Assembly (NCBI GenBank): GCA_963695105.1
Contig: CAVOGC010000006.1
Coordinates: 28,103 to 92,102, forward strand
Source of the DNA: Competibacter sp963695105
GTDB taxonomy: Bacteria > Pseudomonadota > Gammaproteobacteria > Competibacterales > Competibacteraceae
Reading direction: 5' to 3'
Length of the DNA stretch: 64,000 bases
The position numbers were made by a program, and so were the translations under genes. The notes below the pieces were generated by a model that worked only from the letters and a program-made list of their open reading frames with translations, was not told the DNA's origin and did not search any database. The number at the start of each line of letters is the position of its first letter. The first letter of the stretch is position 1. Below, in pieces: positions 47,767-61,959 of this stretch.

Positions 47767-48462
47767 CTAGGGGATTACCGTTACCGCCAGTCGCCGGACC
47801 GCAAGCGCCAGCGCCCACTCGCAGACTTCGGCCACGCCCAGCCGGGTGGTATCCAGCATTTCCGCATCGGCGGCGGGCCTGAGCGGCGCCACCGCGCGGC
47901 GGGCGTCACGAGCGTCGCGTTCGGCAATCCCCTTAACAAGATCGGCAAGGTTAGCATTCATGCCTTTTTCAATCAACTGCTTATACCGTCGAAGGGCACG
48001 TTCTTCGGCGCTGGCGTTCAGGAACAGCTTGAGTCCGGCTTGCGGAAACACCACCGTACCCATATCCCGGCCGTCGGCGATCAGGCCAGGGGGACAACGG
48101 AAATCCCGTTGCCGTTGCAACAGCGCGGCGCGAACCGCCGGCAGCGCCGCCACTCGGGATGCGGCACTACCGGCGGCTTCATCGCGCAAAGTGTCGCCCA
48201 CTTCCGCGCCGTCCAGCAACACCCGTGAAGTTCCCACGGCGCCGGCCACAAAGACCACATCCAGCGCGGCGGCCACCGCCGCAACCCGGGCTTCGTCGTC
48301 CAGCGGCAGGCCGCGGCGCAAAGCCGCCAGCGCGGTCAACCGGTACAGTGCGCCGCTATCGAGCAGATGCCAACCCAGTCGCGCCGCCAGCCATTGGCAA
48401 ACTGTGCCCTTGCCGACCCCGCTCGGCCCATCGACGGTGATCACTGGCGCTTCGCCGCTCAT
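47767..48462 (-). CDS. cmk: Cytidylate kinase
   Basis: 231 aa. P-loop VDGPSGVGKGTVCQWLA (9-25), LDSGALYRLTALAA, ADGRDMGTVVFPQA and the LID-type EERALRRYKQ. Phosphorylates CMP and dCMP. The ATG overlaps the aroA stop and has GGGAGGTGG before it. Confidence 0.95.
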   Translation of the reverse strand: MSGEAPVITVDGPSGVGKGTVCQWLAARLGWHLLDSGALYRLTALAALRRGLPLDDEARVAAVAAALDVVFVAGAVGTSRVLLDGAEVGDTLRDEAAGSAASRVAALPAVRAALLQRQRDFRCPPGLIADGRDMGTVVFPQAGLKLFLNASAEERALRRYKQLIEKGMNANLADLVKGIAERDARDARRAVAPLRPAADAEMLDTTRLGVAEVCEWALALAVRRLAVTVIP

Positions 48463-49781
48463 GCCACCACCTCCCGCTCCGCCAGGTTCAAGCCAGCGAT
48501 GCGGGCCAAAGCCACAAAATTGGGAAACGAGGTGTTGACATTGGCGCAATCGCGGATCGAGACCGGGCCGTCGGCGCGCAGCGCGGCCATGGCGAAGCTC
48601 ATGGCGATGCGGTGATCGCCGTGACTGTCGATAGCGCCTTCGGACAGCGTGCCGCCCCGAATGACGATGCCGTCCGTGGTTGGCCCAACAACGATGCCCA
48701 GTGCCGTCAAACCGTCGGCCATCACCTGAATACGGTCGCTTTCCTTGACCCGCAACTCCTCGGCGCCGGTCAACACGGTGACACCCTCGGCGCAGGCGGC
48801 GGCGATAAACAGCGCTGGAAATTCGTCGATGGCCAACGGCACCAAATGCTCGGGGATTTGGATGCCGTGCAGCGGCGCGTGGCGCACTCGCAGATCGGCC
48901 ACCGGCTCGCCGCCGGCCAGCCGCGGGTTCAGCACCTCGATATCGGCTCCCATCAAGCGCAGGATGTCGAGCACCCCGGTGCGGGTCGGGTTGACGCCAA
49001 CATGCTCCAGCAGCAGATCGGAACCCGGCGTGATGCTGGCGCCGACCAGGAAGAACGCCGCCGAGGAGATGTCGGCCGGCACGTCGATTTGGGTCCCCGC
49101 AAGCTTCCCGCCACCGGTGATCGCGACGGTGCGATCGCCCTCGCGCACCAGCGGATAGCCGAACCCTTCCAGCATGCGTTCGGTGTGGTCGCGGGTCGGC
49201 GCCGGCTCGGTGACCCGGGTGACGCCCGCGGCGTAGAGCCCGGCCAGCAGCAGACAGGACTTGAGCTGAGCACTGGCCACCGGCAACGGATAGTCGATGC
49301 CGCTTAAGCGCCGGCCGCCGTGAATCCGCAGCGGTGCGACGCCGGCTTCGGTCGTTTCGATCCAGGCTCCCATTCGGGCTAATGGTTCGGTCACTCGTCG
49401 CATGGGTCGGCGGTTGAGCGAAGCATCGCCAGCCAGCACCGTATCAAAGGGCTGTCCGGCCAGAATGCCGCTCATCAGCCGCATCGAGGTGCCGGAATTG
49501 CCCATGTCCAGCGGTTCGGTCGGCGCGCGCAACCCGCGCAGGCCAACACCATGCACGGTCACACGACCCTGGTCCGGGCCGTCGATGCGCACGCCCATGG
49601 CGCGGAACGCCCGTAGCGTTGCCAGACAGTCCTCACCTTCCAGAAAGCCGGTCACGGCGGTTGTCCCCTCGGCCAGCGCACCGAACATGATGGCACGGTG
49701 AGAAATCGATTTATCGCCGGGCACCCGCAAGCGCCCGCGTAGAGCACCACCGGGTTCGACGGTGAAAGTCAGGTCGGTCAT
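48459..49781 (-). CDS. aroA: 3-phosphoshikimate 1-carboxyvinyltransferase (EPSP synthase)
   Basis: 440 aa. Motifs: RVPGDKSISHRAIMFGALAE, MGNSGTSMRLMSGILAG, RRPMRRVTEPLARMGAWIE and ELRVKESDRIQVMADGL. The glyphosate-site loop is GNSGTS with MRLM, closer to Gram-positive-type enzymes than to the E. coli GNAGTAMRPL form. The shikimate pathway step before chorismate. Confidence 0.95.
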   Translation of the reverse strand: MTDLTFTVEPGGALRGRLRVPGDKSISHRAIMFGALAEGTTAVTGFLEGEDCLATLRAFRAMGVRIDGPDQGRVTVHGVGLRGLRAPTEPLDMGNSGTSMRLMSGILAGQPFDTVLAGDASLNRRPMRRVTEPLARMGAWIETTEAGVAPLRIHGGRRLSGIDYPLPVASAQLKSCLLLAGLYAAGVTRVTEPAPTRDHTERMLEGFGYPLVREGDRTVAITGGGKLAGTQIDVPADISSAAFFLVGASITPGSDLLLEHVGVNPTRTGVLDILRLMGADIEVLNPRLAGGEPVADLRVRHAPLHGIQIPEHLVPLAIDEFPALFIAAACAEGVTVLTGAEELRVKESDRIQVMADGLTALGIVVGPTTDGIVIRGGTLSEGAIDSHGDHRIAMSFAMAALRADGPVSIRDCANVNTSFPNFVALARIAGLNLAEREVVA

Positions 49782-49789
49782 GAGGAAAA

Positions 49790-50668
49790 TCAGTCGAGAT
49801 ACAGGTTATCGCGAGCGCGCTTGGCTCGCTGGAACAGGGCCAGAACAGTGGCGCGATCATCGGCGCGGATCGCCTCGGCCAACCGCGTCAGATCGGCGCT
49901 GAACAGGGCAATCATCTCCAGTAATTGCTCACGGTTGGCCATACAGATATCGTGCCACATTTTCGGGTCGCTGGACGCGATGCGACTGAAGTCGCGGAAA
50001 CCGCCGGCGGCGTAGCGGAAAATCTCCGCCCGGTCATCGAGCCGCGCCAGGGTATCGACCAGGGTGTAGGCCAGCATGTGCGGCAGGTGGCTGGTGGCGG
50101 CCAGCACCGCGTCGTGATGGCGCACCCCCATGTCCATCACCTCGGCGCCGGTCAGCTCCCACATCCGCTTAATCAAATGGTGCGAAGCGGCGGCGGTTTC
50201 CGCCAGCGGGGTCAGGATCACCCGTCGGCCTTGAAACAGCGTGACGAACGAAGCCTCCACCCCGCTCTGCTCGGTGCCGGCGATGGGGTGACCGGGCACG
50301 AAATGCGGCGGGATATGGCCGTAAATCCGTTCAACGTCCGCCACCACGCTGCCCTTGGCGCTACCGACATCGGTCACCACCGCGGCGGGGGCCAAATGCG
50401 GAACGATGGCGCGCAGCACCGGCTCCATGGCCCCCAGCGGCACGGCGACGACCACCACATCGGCGTCGGCCACCGCGCGAGTGGGATCGGTGTCGTAGCG
50501 GTCCACCACACCCAACCGCACCGCGGCTCGCAGATTGTCTTCGCCACGCCCGGAACCGACCACCTCGCCCACCTCGCCGGCCTGTCTGAGCGCGCGGGCC
50601 AGCGAGCCTCCAATCAGGCCGACGCCGATCACGCACAACCGCTGAATCAAAGGTTGCTCCGCCGCCAT
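49790..50668 (-). CDS. tyrA: Prephenate dehydrogenase
   Basis: 292 aa. N-terminal NAD-binding loop VIGVGLIGGSLARALR (11-26), then VVTDVGSAKG, HPIAGTEQSGVEAS and a helical C-terminal dimer domain. No chorismate mutase domain is fused; mutase activity is in PheA. Leads to tyrosine. Confidence 0.94.
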   Translation of the reverse strand: MAAEQPLIQRLCVIGVGLIGGSLARALRQAGEVGEVVGSGRGEDNLRAAVRLGVVDRYDTDPTRAVADADVVVVAVPLGAMEPVLRAIVPHLAPAAVVTDVGSAKGSVVADVERIYGHIPPHFVPGHPIAGTEQSGVEASFVTLFQGRRVILTPLAETAAASHHLIKRMWELTGAEVMDMGVRHHDAVLAATSHLPHMLAYTLVDTLARLDDRAEIFRYAAGGFRDFSRIASSDPKMWHDICMANREQLLEMIALFSADLTRLAEAIRADDRATVLALFQRAKRARDNLYLD

Positions 50669-50669
50669 A

Positions 50670-51794
50670 TCAACCTCGCAACACGCCGTGCATGGCCTCG
50701 ATCAAGCGGGTATTTTCCGCTTCGGTACCGATGCTAATCCGCAGATAGCGCGGCAAGCCGTAGTTGTCCACCGGACGGGTGATGACGCCGCGCTTCAGCA
50801 ATTCCACGAACACCTCCCGTCCCGGCTGGCCCATGTCCACGCACAGGAAGTTGCCGGCCGACGGCAGCCACGTCAGACCCCATTGGCGGCAAGCATCCCG
50901 CAACTGTTTCATGCCAGCGCGGTTGGTCGCCAGACTGTGCTCCAAGTGCTCGATATCATCCAGCGCCGCCGCCGCCGCGACCAGCGCCAAGTTGTTGACA
51001 TTGAACGGCTGACGCACCCGATTCAACAGATCGGCGACCTGAGGATGGGAGACCGCATACCCGACCCGCAGCCCGGCCAACCCGTAAGCCTTGGAGAAGG
51101 TGCGAGTGACGATCAGATTAGGGAAACGGTCGAGCCAATTCAGGGTATTGGGACAGTCCGCCTCGGTCTCGACGTATTCGTGATACGCCTCGTCCACCAC
51201 CACGATGACCCGTTCGGGCACGGCTTCCAGCAAGGCTTCCAGTTCCGCCGTTTTCAGCCAGGTGCCGGTGGGATTGTTGGGATTGGCGACGAACATCACC
51301 TGGGTGCGGTCGTCGATCGACGCCAACAGGGCCGCCGGATCGTGACCGTAAGGCATCGCATGGTCGGGCGGATTGGCTTTGGCGACGCGAGCGGTCGCGC
51401 CGACGGCCTGGGTGACAATGGGATAGACGGCGAAAGCGTGTTCGGAAAATATCGCCTCGTGCTCCGGCGTCAGGAAGGCCCGCGCCACCAGTTCCAGCAC
51501 GTCGTTGGAACCGTTGCCAAGAGTCAGCGTCGAGATGGGAATACCGAGCTTGGCGGACAACGCCGCCTTGAGTTCGAAGCCGTTGCCGTCGGGGTAGCGG
51601 GCCAGATGACCGAGCGCTTCCCGCACGGCGGTCATTGCCCTGGGGCTGGGGCCGAGCGGATTCTCGTTGGAGGCCAGTTTGACGATGTCGCTCAGGCCGT
51701 ATTCCCGCCGCAATTCGCTCTCCGGCTTGCCGGGCTGGTAGGGTTGCAGGGTGCGCACGCCGGGGGCGGCGAGGGAGAGGAAATCGCAGGACAT
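50670..51794 (-). CDS. hisC: Histidinol-phosphate / aromatic aminotransferase
   Basis: 374 aa fold-type I PLP enzyme. SNENPLGPS, NPNNPTGT, and the lysine in TFSKAYGLAGLRVGYAV are all present. Within the pheA-tyrA cluster this HisC paralogue often serves aromatic amino acid transamination. The ATG at 51794 follows AAGGAA. Confidence 0.92.
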   Translation of the reverse strand: MSCDFLSLAAPGVRTLQPYQPGKPESELRREYGLSDIVKLASNENPLGPSPRAMTAVREALGHLARYPDGNGFELKAALSAKLGIPISTLTLGNGSNDVLELVARAFLTPEHEAIFSEHAFAVYPIVTQAVGATARVAKANPPDHAMPYGHDPAALLASIDDRTQVMFVANPNNPTGTWLKTAELEALLEAVPERVIVVVDEAYHEYVETEADCPNTLNWLDRFPNLIVTRTFSKAYGLAGLRVGYAVSHPQVADLLNRVRQPFNVNNLALVAAAAALDDIEHLEHSLATNRAGMKQLRDACRQWGLTWLPSAGNFLCVDMGQPGREVFVELLKRGVITRPVDNYGLPRYLRISIGTEAENTRLIEAMHGVLRG

Positions 51795-51934
51795 GGAAAA
51801 TGAGTTCCTTTGAATTTGAAGATCGCTTCTCATATCAAGGCAATGGGACACCACCGCGTTCAAACCACCTCGACGCCAAACGCCGATCCCCCCTTAATCC
51901 AGGGAGGAAAAATTCCGCCCGCCGCCCATCGACC

Positions 51935-53016
51935 TCAAAGCACGCCCTTGGGATACGAGCCCAGCACCCGGAACAGGCTGGCCTGCTCGCGCAATTCGGT
52001 GAGCGTACTGGCGACTGGCTCGTCCTGAGCGTGACCATCCAGATCGATGAAGAACACGTAATCCCACATGCCGCGCCGCGAGGGCCGCGATTCGATGCGG
52101 CTCATGCTCACATTGTTCCGGGCCAGTGGTTCCAGCAGCTTGAACAATGCACCGGGCCGGTTGAACGAGGCCACCAGCAACGCGGTCTTGTCGTCGCCGG
52201 ACGGCGCGATCGGCTGGGTGCCGATAATCAGGAAGCGGGTGGTGTTGTTCGGCTCGTCCTCGATATTGCGCACCAGAGTCGGCAACTGATAGATGTCCGC
52301 CGCGCACTGGCCAGCGATCGCCGCCGTATCCGGCTCGTCGCGCACCCGCAACGCCGCCTCGCCGTTGCTGCTCGCCTCGATCTGCTCGACCCGGGGTAAA
52401 TTCGCATCCAGCCATTCGCGGCACTGCGCCAGCGACTGCCGGTGGGAATAGATGCGGCGGATAGCCGCCAGATCGCCGGCACGGGTGATCAGGTGGTGAT
52501 TGATGCGGATCTGCACCTCGCCGCAGATCCGCAGCGGCGATTGCAGGAACATGTCCAGGGTATGGTTGACCACCCCCTCGGTGGAGTTTTCCACCGGCAC
52601 CACACCGTAGTCGGCGGAACCGGCCTCGACTTCGCGAAATACTTCATCGATGGCTCGCAGCGGAATGCTGTGGATGGATTTGCCGAAGTGCTTGAGCGCC
52701 GCCGCCTGGGTAAAGGTCCCTTCCGGGCCGAGAAAGGCAATACGCAGCGGCTCTTCCAGCGCCAGGCAGGCCGACATGATCTCGCGGAACAGCCGGGCCA
52801 TTTCCTCGCTGCTCAATGGCCCCGGATTGGTTTCGATCACCCGACGCAACACCTGCGCCTCGCGTTCGGGGCGATAAAAATTGCCGGTGGCGCCAGCGGC
52901 CTGCTTGATCGCGCCCACCTGCTGCGCGCAGCTCGCCCGCTCGGAGATCAATGTCTGGATTTGTCGGTCCAGCGCATCGATGCGCTCACGCAGCGCACGC
53001 AGGCTGTCCGCCTCGT

Positions 53017-53020
<4 letters not shown>
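51935..53020 (-). CDS. pheA: Chorismate mutase / prephenate dehydratase
   Basis: 361 aa with three parts: AroQ-type mutase (1-90, LRERIDALDRQIQTLISERA), dehydratase (from LGPEGTFTQAAALKHFG), and ACT domain with the phenylalanine-binding ESRPSRRGMWDYVFFIDLDG. Its start overlaps the gyrA stop (ATGA). The serC gene often found between gyrA and pheA is not present. Confidence 0.96.
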
Positions 53021-55629
<2,609 letters not shown>

Positions 55630-55990
55630 GCGGAACCCTCGTCAGCACCCAACACCCGGCCACTGGGGCGGCCGTGAGGCAGGGGATTTTAGCACAGCCA
55701 GGGATCGGAATTCGGGCGGTGTCATGACCCTTGGCGCTGGGCGTGGACAGTTCCAATAATTACCTGTGCCCGCATTGTCACCGACCGGCGCGCGGCCAGC
55801 AGTCATAGTCAACCAGTAGTACCATGATTCTAAAGCGCGGCGAGCGGCCCTGAGAGGGCAAGACAAGCCCACGCTCTTCATGTATAAAAGCTAGATATTG
55901 CCCCTGATGCAGGGATCTTTGAGTGAACCGTTCGCGTTGGGGAACGGTCAATAGCATTAGCTCATCAACCCTTGGGAGGTTCAATTTACG
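55630..55990. other. 361-base gap, no gene identified
   Basis: This gap lies between the divergent gyrA and Bax1-like genes. It should hold both promoters, but none is clear. An AT-rich word (TATAAAAGC near 55882) and an imperfect hairpin (GAACCGTTC ... GAACGGT near 55935) are the visible features. A minus frame near 55800-55980 looks faintly like a DNA-binding protein remnant (HQGQYLAFIHEE), too weak to call. Confidence 0.5.
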
Positions 55991-56674
55991 ATGTTGCAGA
56001 AAAACGATGTTCTGGCCAGGGCGCCCATCACGCTAACGCTGGACAAGCCGTCCGCCGGCAACAAGGTCCTGCGCAATACCTATCTGCTGCTGTCGATGAC
56101 TTTGCTGTTCAGCGCCGTCACCGCCGGTATCGCCATGGCCGCCAACGCGGCGCCGCTGCACTGGCTGATCACGCTGGGCGGCTATTTTGGCCTGCTGTTC
56201 GTGGTCACCCGCCTGCGCGACAGCGTCTGGGGCCTGGCTGCGGTGTTTGCCCTGACCGGTTTCCTCGGTTACACGCTGGGGCCGATTCTCAATTTCTACC
56301 TCAGCCTGCCGAACGGCTCGCAGGTGGTGATGACCGCGCTAGGCGGCACCGGCGCGATCTTCCTGGCGCTGTCCGGCTACGCGGTGGTCAGCCGCAAGGA
56401 CTTCAGCTTCATGGGGTCCTTCCTGATGGTGGGTATCCTGGTCGCGTTCCTGGCCGGACTGGGCGCAATGCTGTTTAACATCCCGACCCTGTCGTTGGCG
56501 GTATCGGGGATGTTCATTCTGCTGATGTCGGGCATGATCCTCTGGCAGACCAGCGAAATTATTCACGGCGGCGAGACCAACTACATCATGGCCACCGTCA
56601 GCCTGTACATCACCATCTTCAACCTGCTCCTGAGCCTGCTGCAAATCCTGGGCATCGTGTCCGGCGACGACTGA
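55991..56674 (+). CDS. Bax inhibitor-1 / YccA family membrane protein
   Basis: 227 aa with seven membrane segments, for example NTYLLLSMTLLFSAVTAGI, and the UPF0005 signature near YIMATVSLYITIFNLLLSLL. YccA modulates FtsH in E. coli; here LapB, another FtsH-linked protein, is in the same window. GGGAGGTT precedes the ATG. A strong terminator follows. Confidence 0.92.
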   Translation: MLQKNDVLARAPITLTLDKPSAGNKVLRNTYLLLSMTLLFSAVTAGIAMAANAAPLHWLITLGGYFGLLFVVTRLRDSVWGLAAVFALTGFLGYTLGPILNFYLSLPNGSQVVMTALGGTGAIFLALSGYAVVSRKDFSFMGSFLMVGILVAFLAGLGAMLFNIPTLSLAVSGMFILLMSGMILWQTSEIIHGGETNYIMATVSLYITIFNLLLSLLQILGIVSGDD

Positions 56675-56701
56675 TTGCGCACCGTCCCACCGACCCGCAT
56701 C

Positions 56702-56726
56702 AAACCCCGCCCCGGCGGGGTTTTTT
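56702..56726 (+). terminator. Rho-independent terminator of the Bax1-like gene
   Basis: ACCCCGCC, two bases, GGCGGGGT then TTTTTT, 27 bases after the stop. Confidence 0.92.
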
Positions 56727-56748
56727 GTTGCAGCCCGAAAACTCCACG

Positions 56749-57087
56749 CTAGCGCTTCGGAACCCGGCCCGCCGGCTTGAAACCTGCTGGTCTGGCGCCG
56801 ATCCACGCCACGAAGCGGCGGATCGCCGGATGCGCCAGCAGCGCCTCGCGGCTGTGGTAGCCCGCCTCCATGTCCTTCTCGCTGAGTACTTCGTGAATGT
56901 GGTCGTGGCAGGGCCGGCAGATCCACAGAATGCGGGTACGCACCTCCTCACGCTCGAACAGTCGCTGATTGCGCTTCTTGCGATGGCGGGTGCGGGGAAT
57001 CAGATGATGGCGGGTCAACTCGGAAATGAGACGACCGCACAGCTCGCAACCGGGTGGCTTGGGCGGAATGCGACGGGACCCGGTCAT
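56749..57087 (-). CDS. HNH-like protein with two CxxC pairs, 112 aa
   Basis: Has CELCGRLISELTRHHLIPRT (CxxC, then HH) and RILWICRPCHDHIHEVL (CxxC followed by HxH). This is the metal-binding frame of HNH endonucleases. Basic N- and C-termini. The ATG at 57087 follows GGAGC. Stand-alone; substrate unknown. Confidence 0.75.
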   Translation of the reverse strand: MTGSRRIPPKPPGCELCGRLISELTRHHLIPRTRHRKKRNQRLFEREEVRTRILWICRPCHDHIHEVLSEKDMEAGYHSREALLAHPAIRRFVAWIGARPAGFKPAGRVPKR

Positions 57088-57125
57088 GCGTTTCAGGGCT
57101 CCGGCCGGCTTTCAAGACCTTAAAA

Positions 57126-57155
57126 CAAAAAAGGGCCGGACAAGGATGCCCGGCC
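57126..57155 (-). terminator. Terminator of the MmgE/PrpD gene
   Basis: On the minus strand GGCCGG ... CCGGCC is followed by CTTTTTT. It ends the long 57350-58636 transcript, 200 bases past the stop. Confidence 0.75.
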
Positions 57156-57224
57156 AAAAACCACCAAAGGAGGATGTGCAGCAGACTGAGGAGAAGCAAA
57201 GATGCCTGCTACACGGGAGCCATT

Positions 57225-57349
57225 CTAGCAAAAAATTTAGAGCAAACATACTATTTTTCGTTGTTTTTCGGCAAAAAACAACATTTTGGTTGAAAAAACA
57301 ACCAGTTATGCTCAATTTTTTGTTGCTTTGCCGAAATAGATGCCTAAAT
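57225..57349. other. AT-rich island with small inverted repeats
   Basis: About 125 bases with far more A/T than the flanks. It contains GTTGTTTTT ... AAAAACAAC (about 57261-57283), a second short hairpin (GGTTG ... CAACC) and repeated TTTTTG words. No coding frame. Could be a leftover mobile element or a nucleoid-protein-binding segment. Confidence 0.55.
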
Positions 57350-58636
57350 TTAAGGCAATTCCGGCAGAGACGAATCGTCGGACAACGCCAGTATCCCATC
57401 GATGAGCCGGTCTGGCTCGCGGATCCCGCCGTGAGTCATCAACATCCGCGCCTTGGCGATCAATTCGACCGGTGTCAGGGGTAGTTCGGGATCGCCCTTG
57501 GCATGGGTTCGCCTGACGGTAATCGGTTCGCCGCCGCGTGGCGTCACTGTAACCGCGCTTCCCCAAGCCGCCGGATAAGCCCCGGCATAAGGCTCGGCCA
57601 CCCGCGGGGCCACCCGCCCGCGCAGTTCCGCCAGTTCGGCCCGCGCCGGCTCGGCGAAAGCGGCGAAATCCACGGTGTCCCGCGCCAGCGCCGCCGCCAC
57701 GCAATGTTGCAGCGAAAATTTGGCCTCGTAATCGCTCCGCGGCAGTGGCCGATTACATATCTCCAGCGCCGCCGGATAGGTCTCCACTTCGACCCGCTCA
57801 ATGGCCCCGGCCGGGCAACGATGTCGTAATTCACGGGCCGCGTCGATGGCCGGATGAGTGTGCCGGCAGGAAGGCCAAGGTTTGGTTGAAGTAAGCAGCA
57901 ACTGCCAGGGACCGTCCGGGTCGCGCGTCACGGCGGCGGGGTCGGCGTCGGGACAGGTGGCGGCGAACCAGCCCTTGACTCCCTCCAACATCGCGGGCGG
58001 GCCGGTGAAACCGAACCGCGCCAAATCCGCCGCCAGCACCCCCGCCTCCGCCGCCCGTCCGGCGTGCAGATGCTTGGTCATCGTCCCGGTTTCCAGAAAC
58101 TGCCAAAGCCCGCAGGATTGCGCGCCGGCGTTGCCCAGCGCGTGCATCGTGGCCAGCGCATCCAGCCGCAGCAGCGCCGCCGTCGCCATGGCCGAACCAT
58201 AGGGGCCGCAGGTGGCGGTATTGTGCCAAAGTCGATAATGGGCCGGACCGACCGCCATCCCCACCCGGGTCGCCGCCTCGAACCCCCACAGCACCGCCTT
58301 GAGCATGGCATGGCCGCGAATGCCTTCCCGCGCCGCCACCGCCCAGGCCGCCGGCACCACCACGCAGCCCGGATGCACCACCGAAGCCCGGTGCAGATCG
58401 TCGGTTTCGAGAATGTGGGTCAGCGCTCCCCACAGGAAAGCGCGGCGCGCGGCGTCGGTGATCGCGGTTTCACCGGCCCAACGCAGCAGAATCGTGCCCG
58501 GCTCGCTCGTCCGCGCTCCCAGTGCGTTGGCCATCGCATCCAAGGTCAGCAGCGCCGCGTGTTCCAGATCGGTGGCCATGATCGATTTGGTGGTGATCAG
58601 TTCGGTCAACTGTTCGGTTAAGGTCGGCCCGGACAT
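57350..58636 (-). CDS. MmgE/PrpD family protein
   Basis: 428 aa. It shows the two-domain pattern of 2-methylcitrate dehydratase/cis-aconitate decarboxylase relatives: helical N-terminal part (LEHAALLTLDAMANALGART, LGNAGAQSCGLWQFLETGTM) and a smaller C-terminal lid with PYAGAYPAAWGSAVTVT. No other propionate-pathway gene is near, so the substrate is open. GGGAGAG precedes the ATG. Confidence 0.85.
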   Translation of the reverse strand: MSGPTLTEQLTELITTKSIMATDLEHAALLTLDAMANALGARTSEPGTILLRWAGETAITDAARRAFLWGALTHILETDDLHRASVVHPGCVVVPAAWAVAAREGIRGHAMLKAVLWGFEAATRVGMAVGPAHYRLWHNTATCGPYGSAMATAALLRLDALATMHALGNAGAQSCGLWQFLETGTMTKHLHAGRAAEAGVLAADLARFGFTGPPAMLEGVKGWFAATCPDADPAAVTRDPDGPWQLLLTSTKPWPSCRHTHPAIDAARELRHRCPAGAIERVEVETYPAALEICNRPLPRSDYEAKFSLQHCVAAALARDTVDFAAFAEPARAELAELRGRVAPRVAEPYAGAYPAAWGSAVTVTPRGGEPITVRRTHAKGDPELPLTPVELIAKARMLMTHGGIREPDRLIDGILALSDDSSLPELP

Positions 58637-58741
58637 GGTTACTCTCCCGTGAAAAACGAATTGGCTGCTGGATACCGCGCCGGCGGCAAGCCACGCTCAT
58701 GCTTTGCCTATCAGTTTAACCACCGTGCGGAACGTGGCCGG

Positions 58742-59665
58742 TCACTCCTGCCAGGGCCGTTCGCACTCCATGAAGCGTCGCCAGGACTCGGCAAACAGGC
58801 CTTCGTGGACATCCAGCCGGCAGCCGTACCAGCCGTCGATCACTTGCCGGGCGGCGGACACCGTCGTCAGCCGCGCCTCGTCCAGCAACCGCCGCGTGAC
58901 CGCGATGTCGTTCATCACCCCCAGACCGTCTTGCAGCTTGGCCAGTGCGCTCAAGTAAAGTTTGACCGGCGCCGCCGGGTAGAGGCTGGCGAAGAAATCC
59001 TGGGCGTAGCGCAGTTCCTTGATGCGAATCCGCAGCGCGTGCCGCTCCTCGGCGGTCAGCCGGGCGAAGTCCTCGCCCCGCTTCAGCACTCGCCGGTGAT
59101 CGTCTTCCAACAGCGGGGCGGCGAACTCCAGCACCATCCCTTCCAGCCGCTCCCGCCGCGGGTCAGCCAGGTTTTCCCGCCAGGCGCGCCGGTCCAGCCA
59201 ATCGGCGAACTGCCGCAACAGCAGAGGATAGTGCGGTTCGTTCAGCGCCGCGCGCAAGGTTCGATAGTGACCCCGACGGAGAGTCTCGGCCCTGGCCCGG
59301 AACAGGTGCAGACCGCGCTTGCGGGGAAAACGGGCGAACACCGGCGGCATCCCCTCTTCCAGAAACACATCCCAGTCGCGGGCTGGCCCCAGAAAACCGT
59401 TCAGCCAGCGGATGCCCGCCACCAGTTCGGCGCTGGCCTCGCGCGGAACCAGCGGTCGGAAGACTTTGAGGCCGGAGCGCAGCCGACGGAACGCCACCCG
59501 CATCTGATGGACGCCCTCGACCTGCCCGTCCAGCACCGCCGGCCGGTTGGCCTCGGCGTGACGCAGGCAGGCGCGGACGATGGCGATAAAGGCATCCTCG
59601 CTGGTGGTGTCGGCCGTCAGGGCGACCGGGCTGGCCTTGGCGTGGGTGATGACTTGCAAGCTCAT
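58742..59665 (-). CDS. CHAD domain protein
   Basis: 307 aa. Rich in conserved His, Arg and Lys in helical repeats (VHQMRVAFRRLRSGLKVFRP, LRIRIKELRYAQDFFASLYP). CHAD domains bind polyphosphate, and this gene follows ppk by 17 bases in the same direction, a strong functional hint. No CYTH domain is fused. The ATG at 59665 is chosen over an upstream TTG. Confidence 0.88.
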   Translation of the reverse strand: MSLQVITHAKASPVALTADTTSEDAFIAIVRACLRHAEANRPAVLDGQVEGVHQMRVAFRRLRSGLKVFRPLVPREASAELVAGIRWLNGFLGPARDWDVFLEEGMPPVFARFPRKRGLHLFRARAETLRRGHYRTLRAALNEPHYPLLLRQFADWLDRRAWRENLADPRRERLEGMVLEFAAPLLEDDHRRVLKRGEDFARLTAEERHALRIRIKELRYAQDFFASLYPAAPVKLYLSALAKLQDGLGVMNDIAVTRRLLDEARLTTVSAARQVIDGWYGCRLDVHEGLFAESWRRFMECERPWQE

Positions 59666-59681
59666 GGACCACAATCGCTTT

Positions 59682-61950
<2,269 letters not shown>

Positions 61951-61959
61951 GCCGCGCCT

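Noticed and set aside
48459..49781. AroA as a glyphosate-resistant enzyme
   Set aside because: The loop glycine is present (GNSGTS). The Leu in place of Pro101 alone does not prove resistance.
55778..55984. Minus-strand frame resembling a DNA-binding protein (HQGQYLAFIHEE)
   Set aside because: Too short, only a faint likeness, and no ribosome site; it lies in the gyrA upstream gap. Mentioned there as a possible remnant only.
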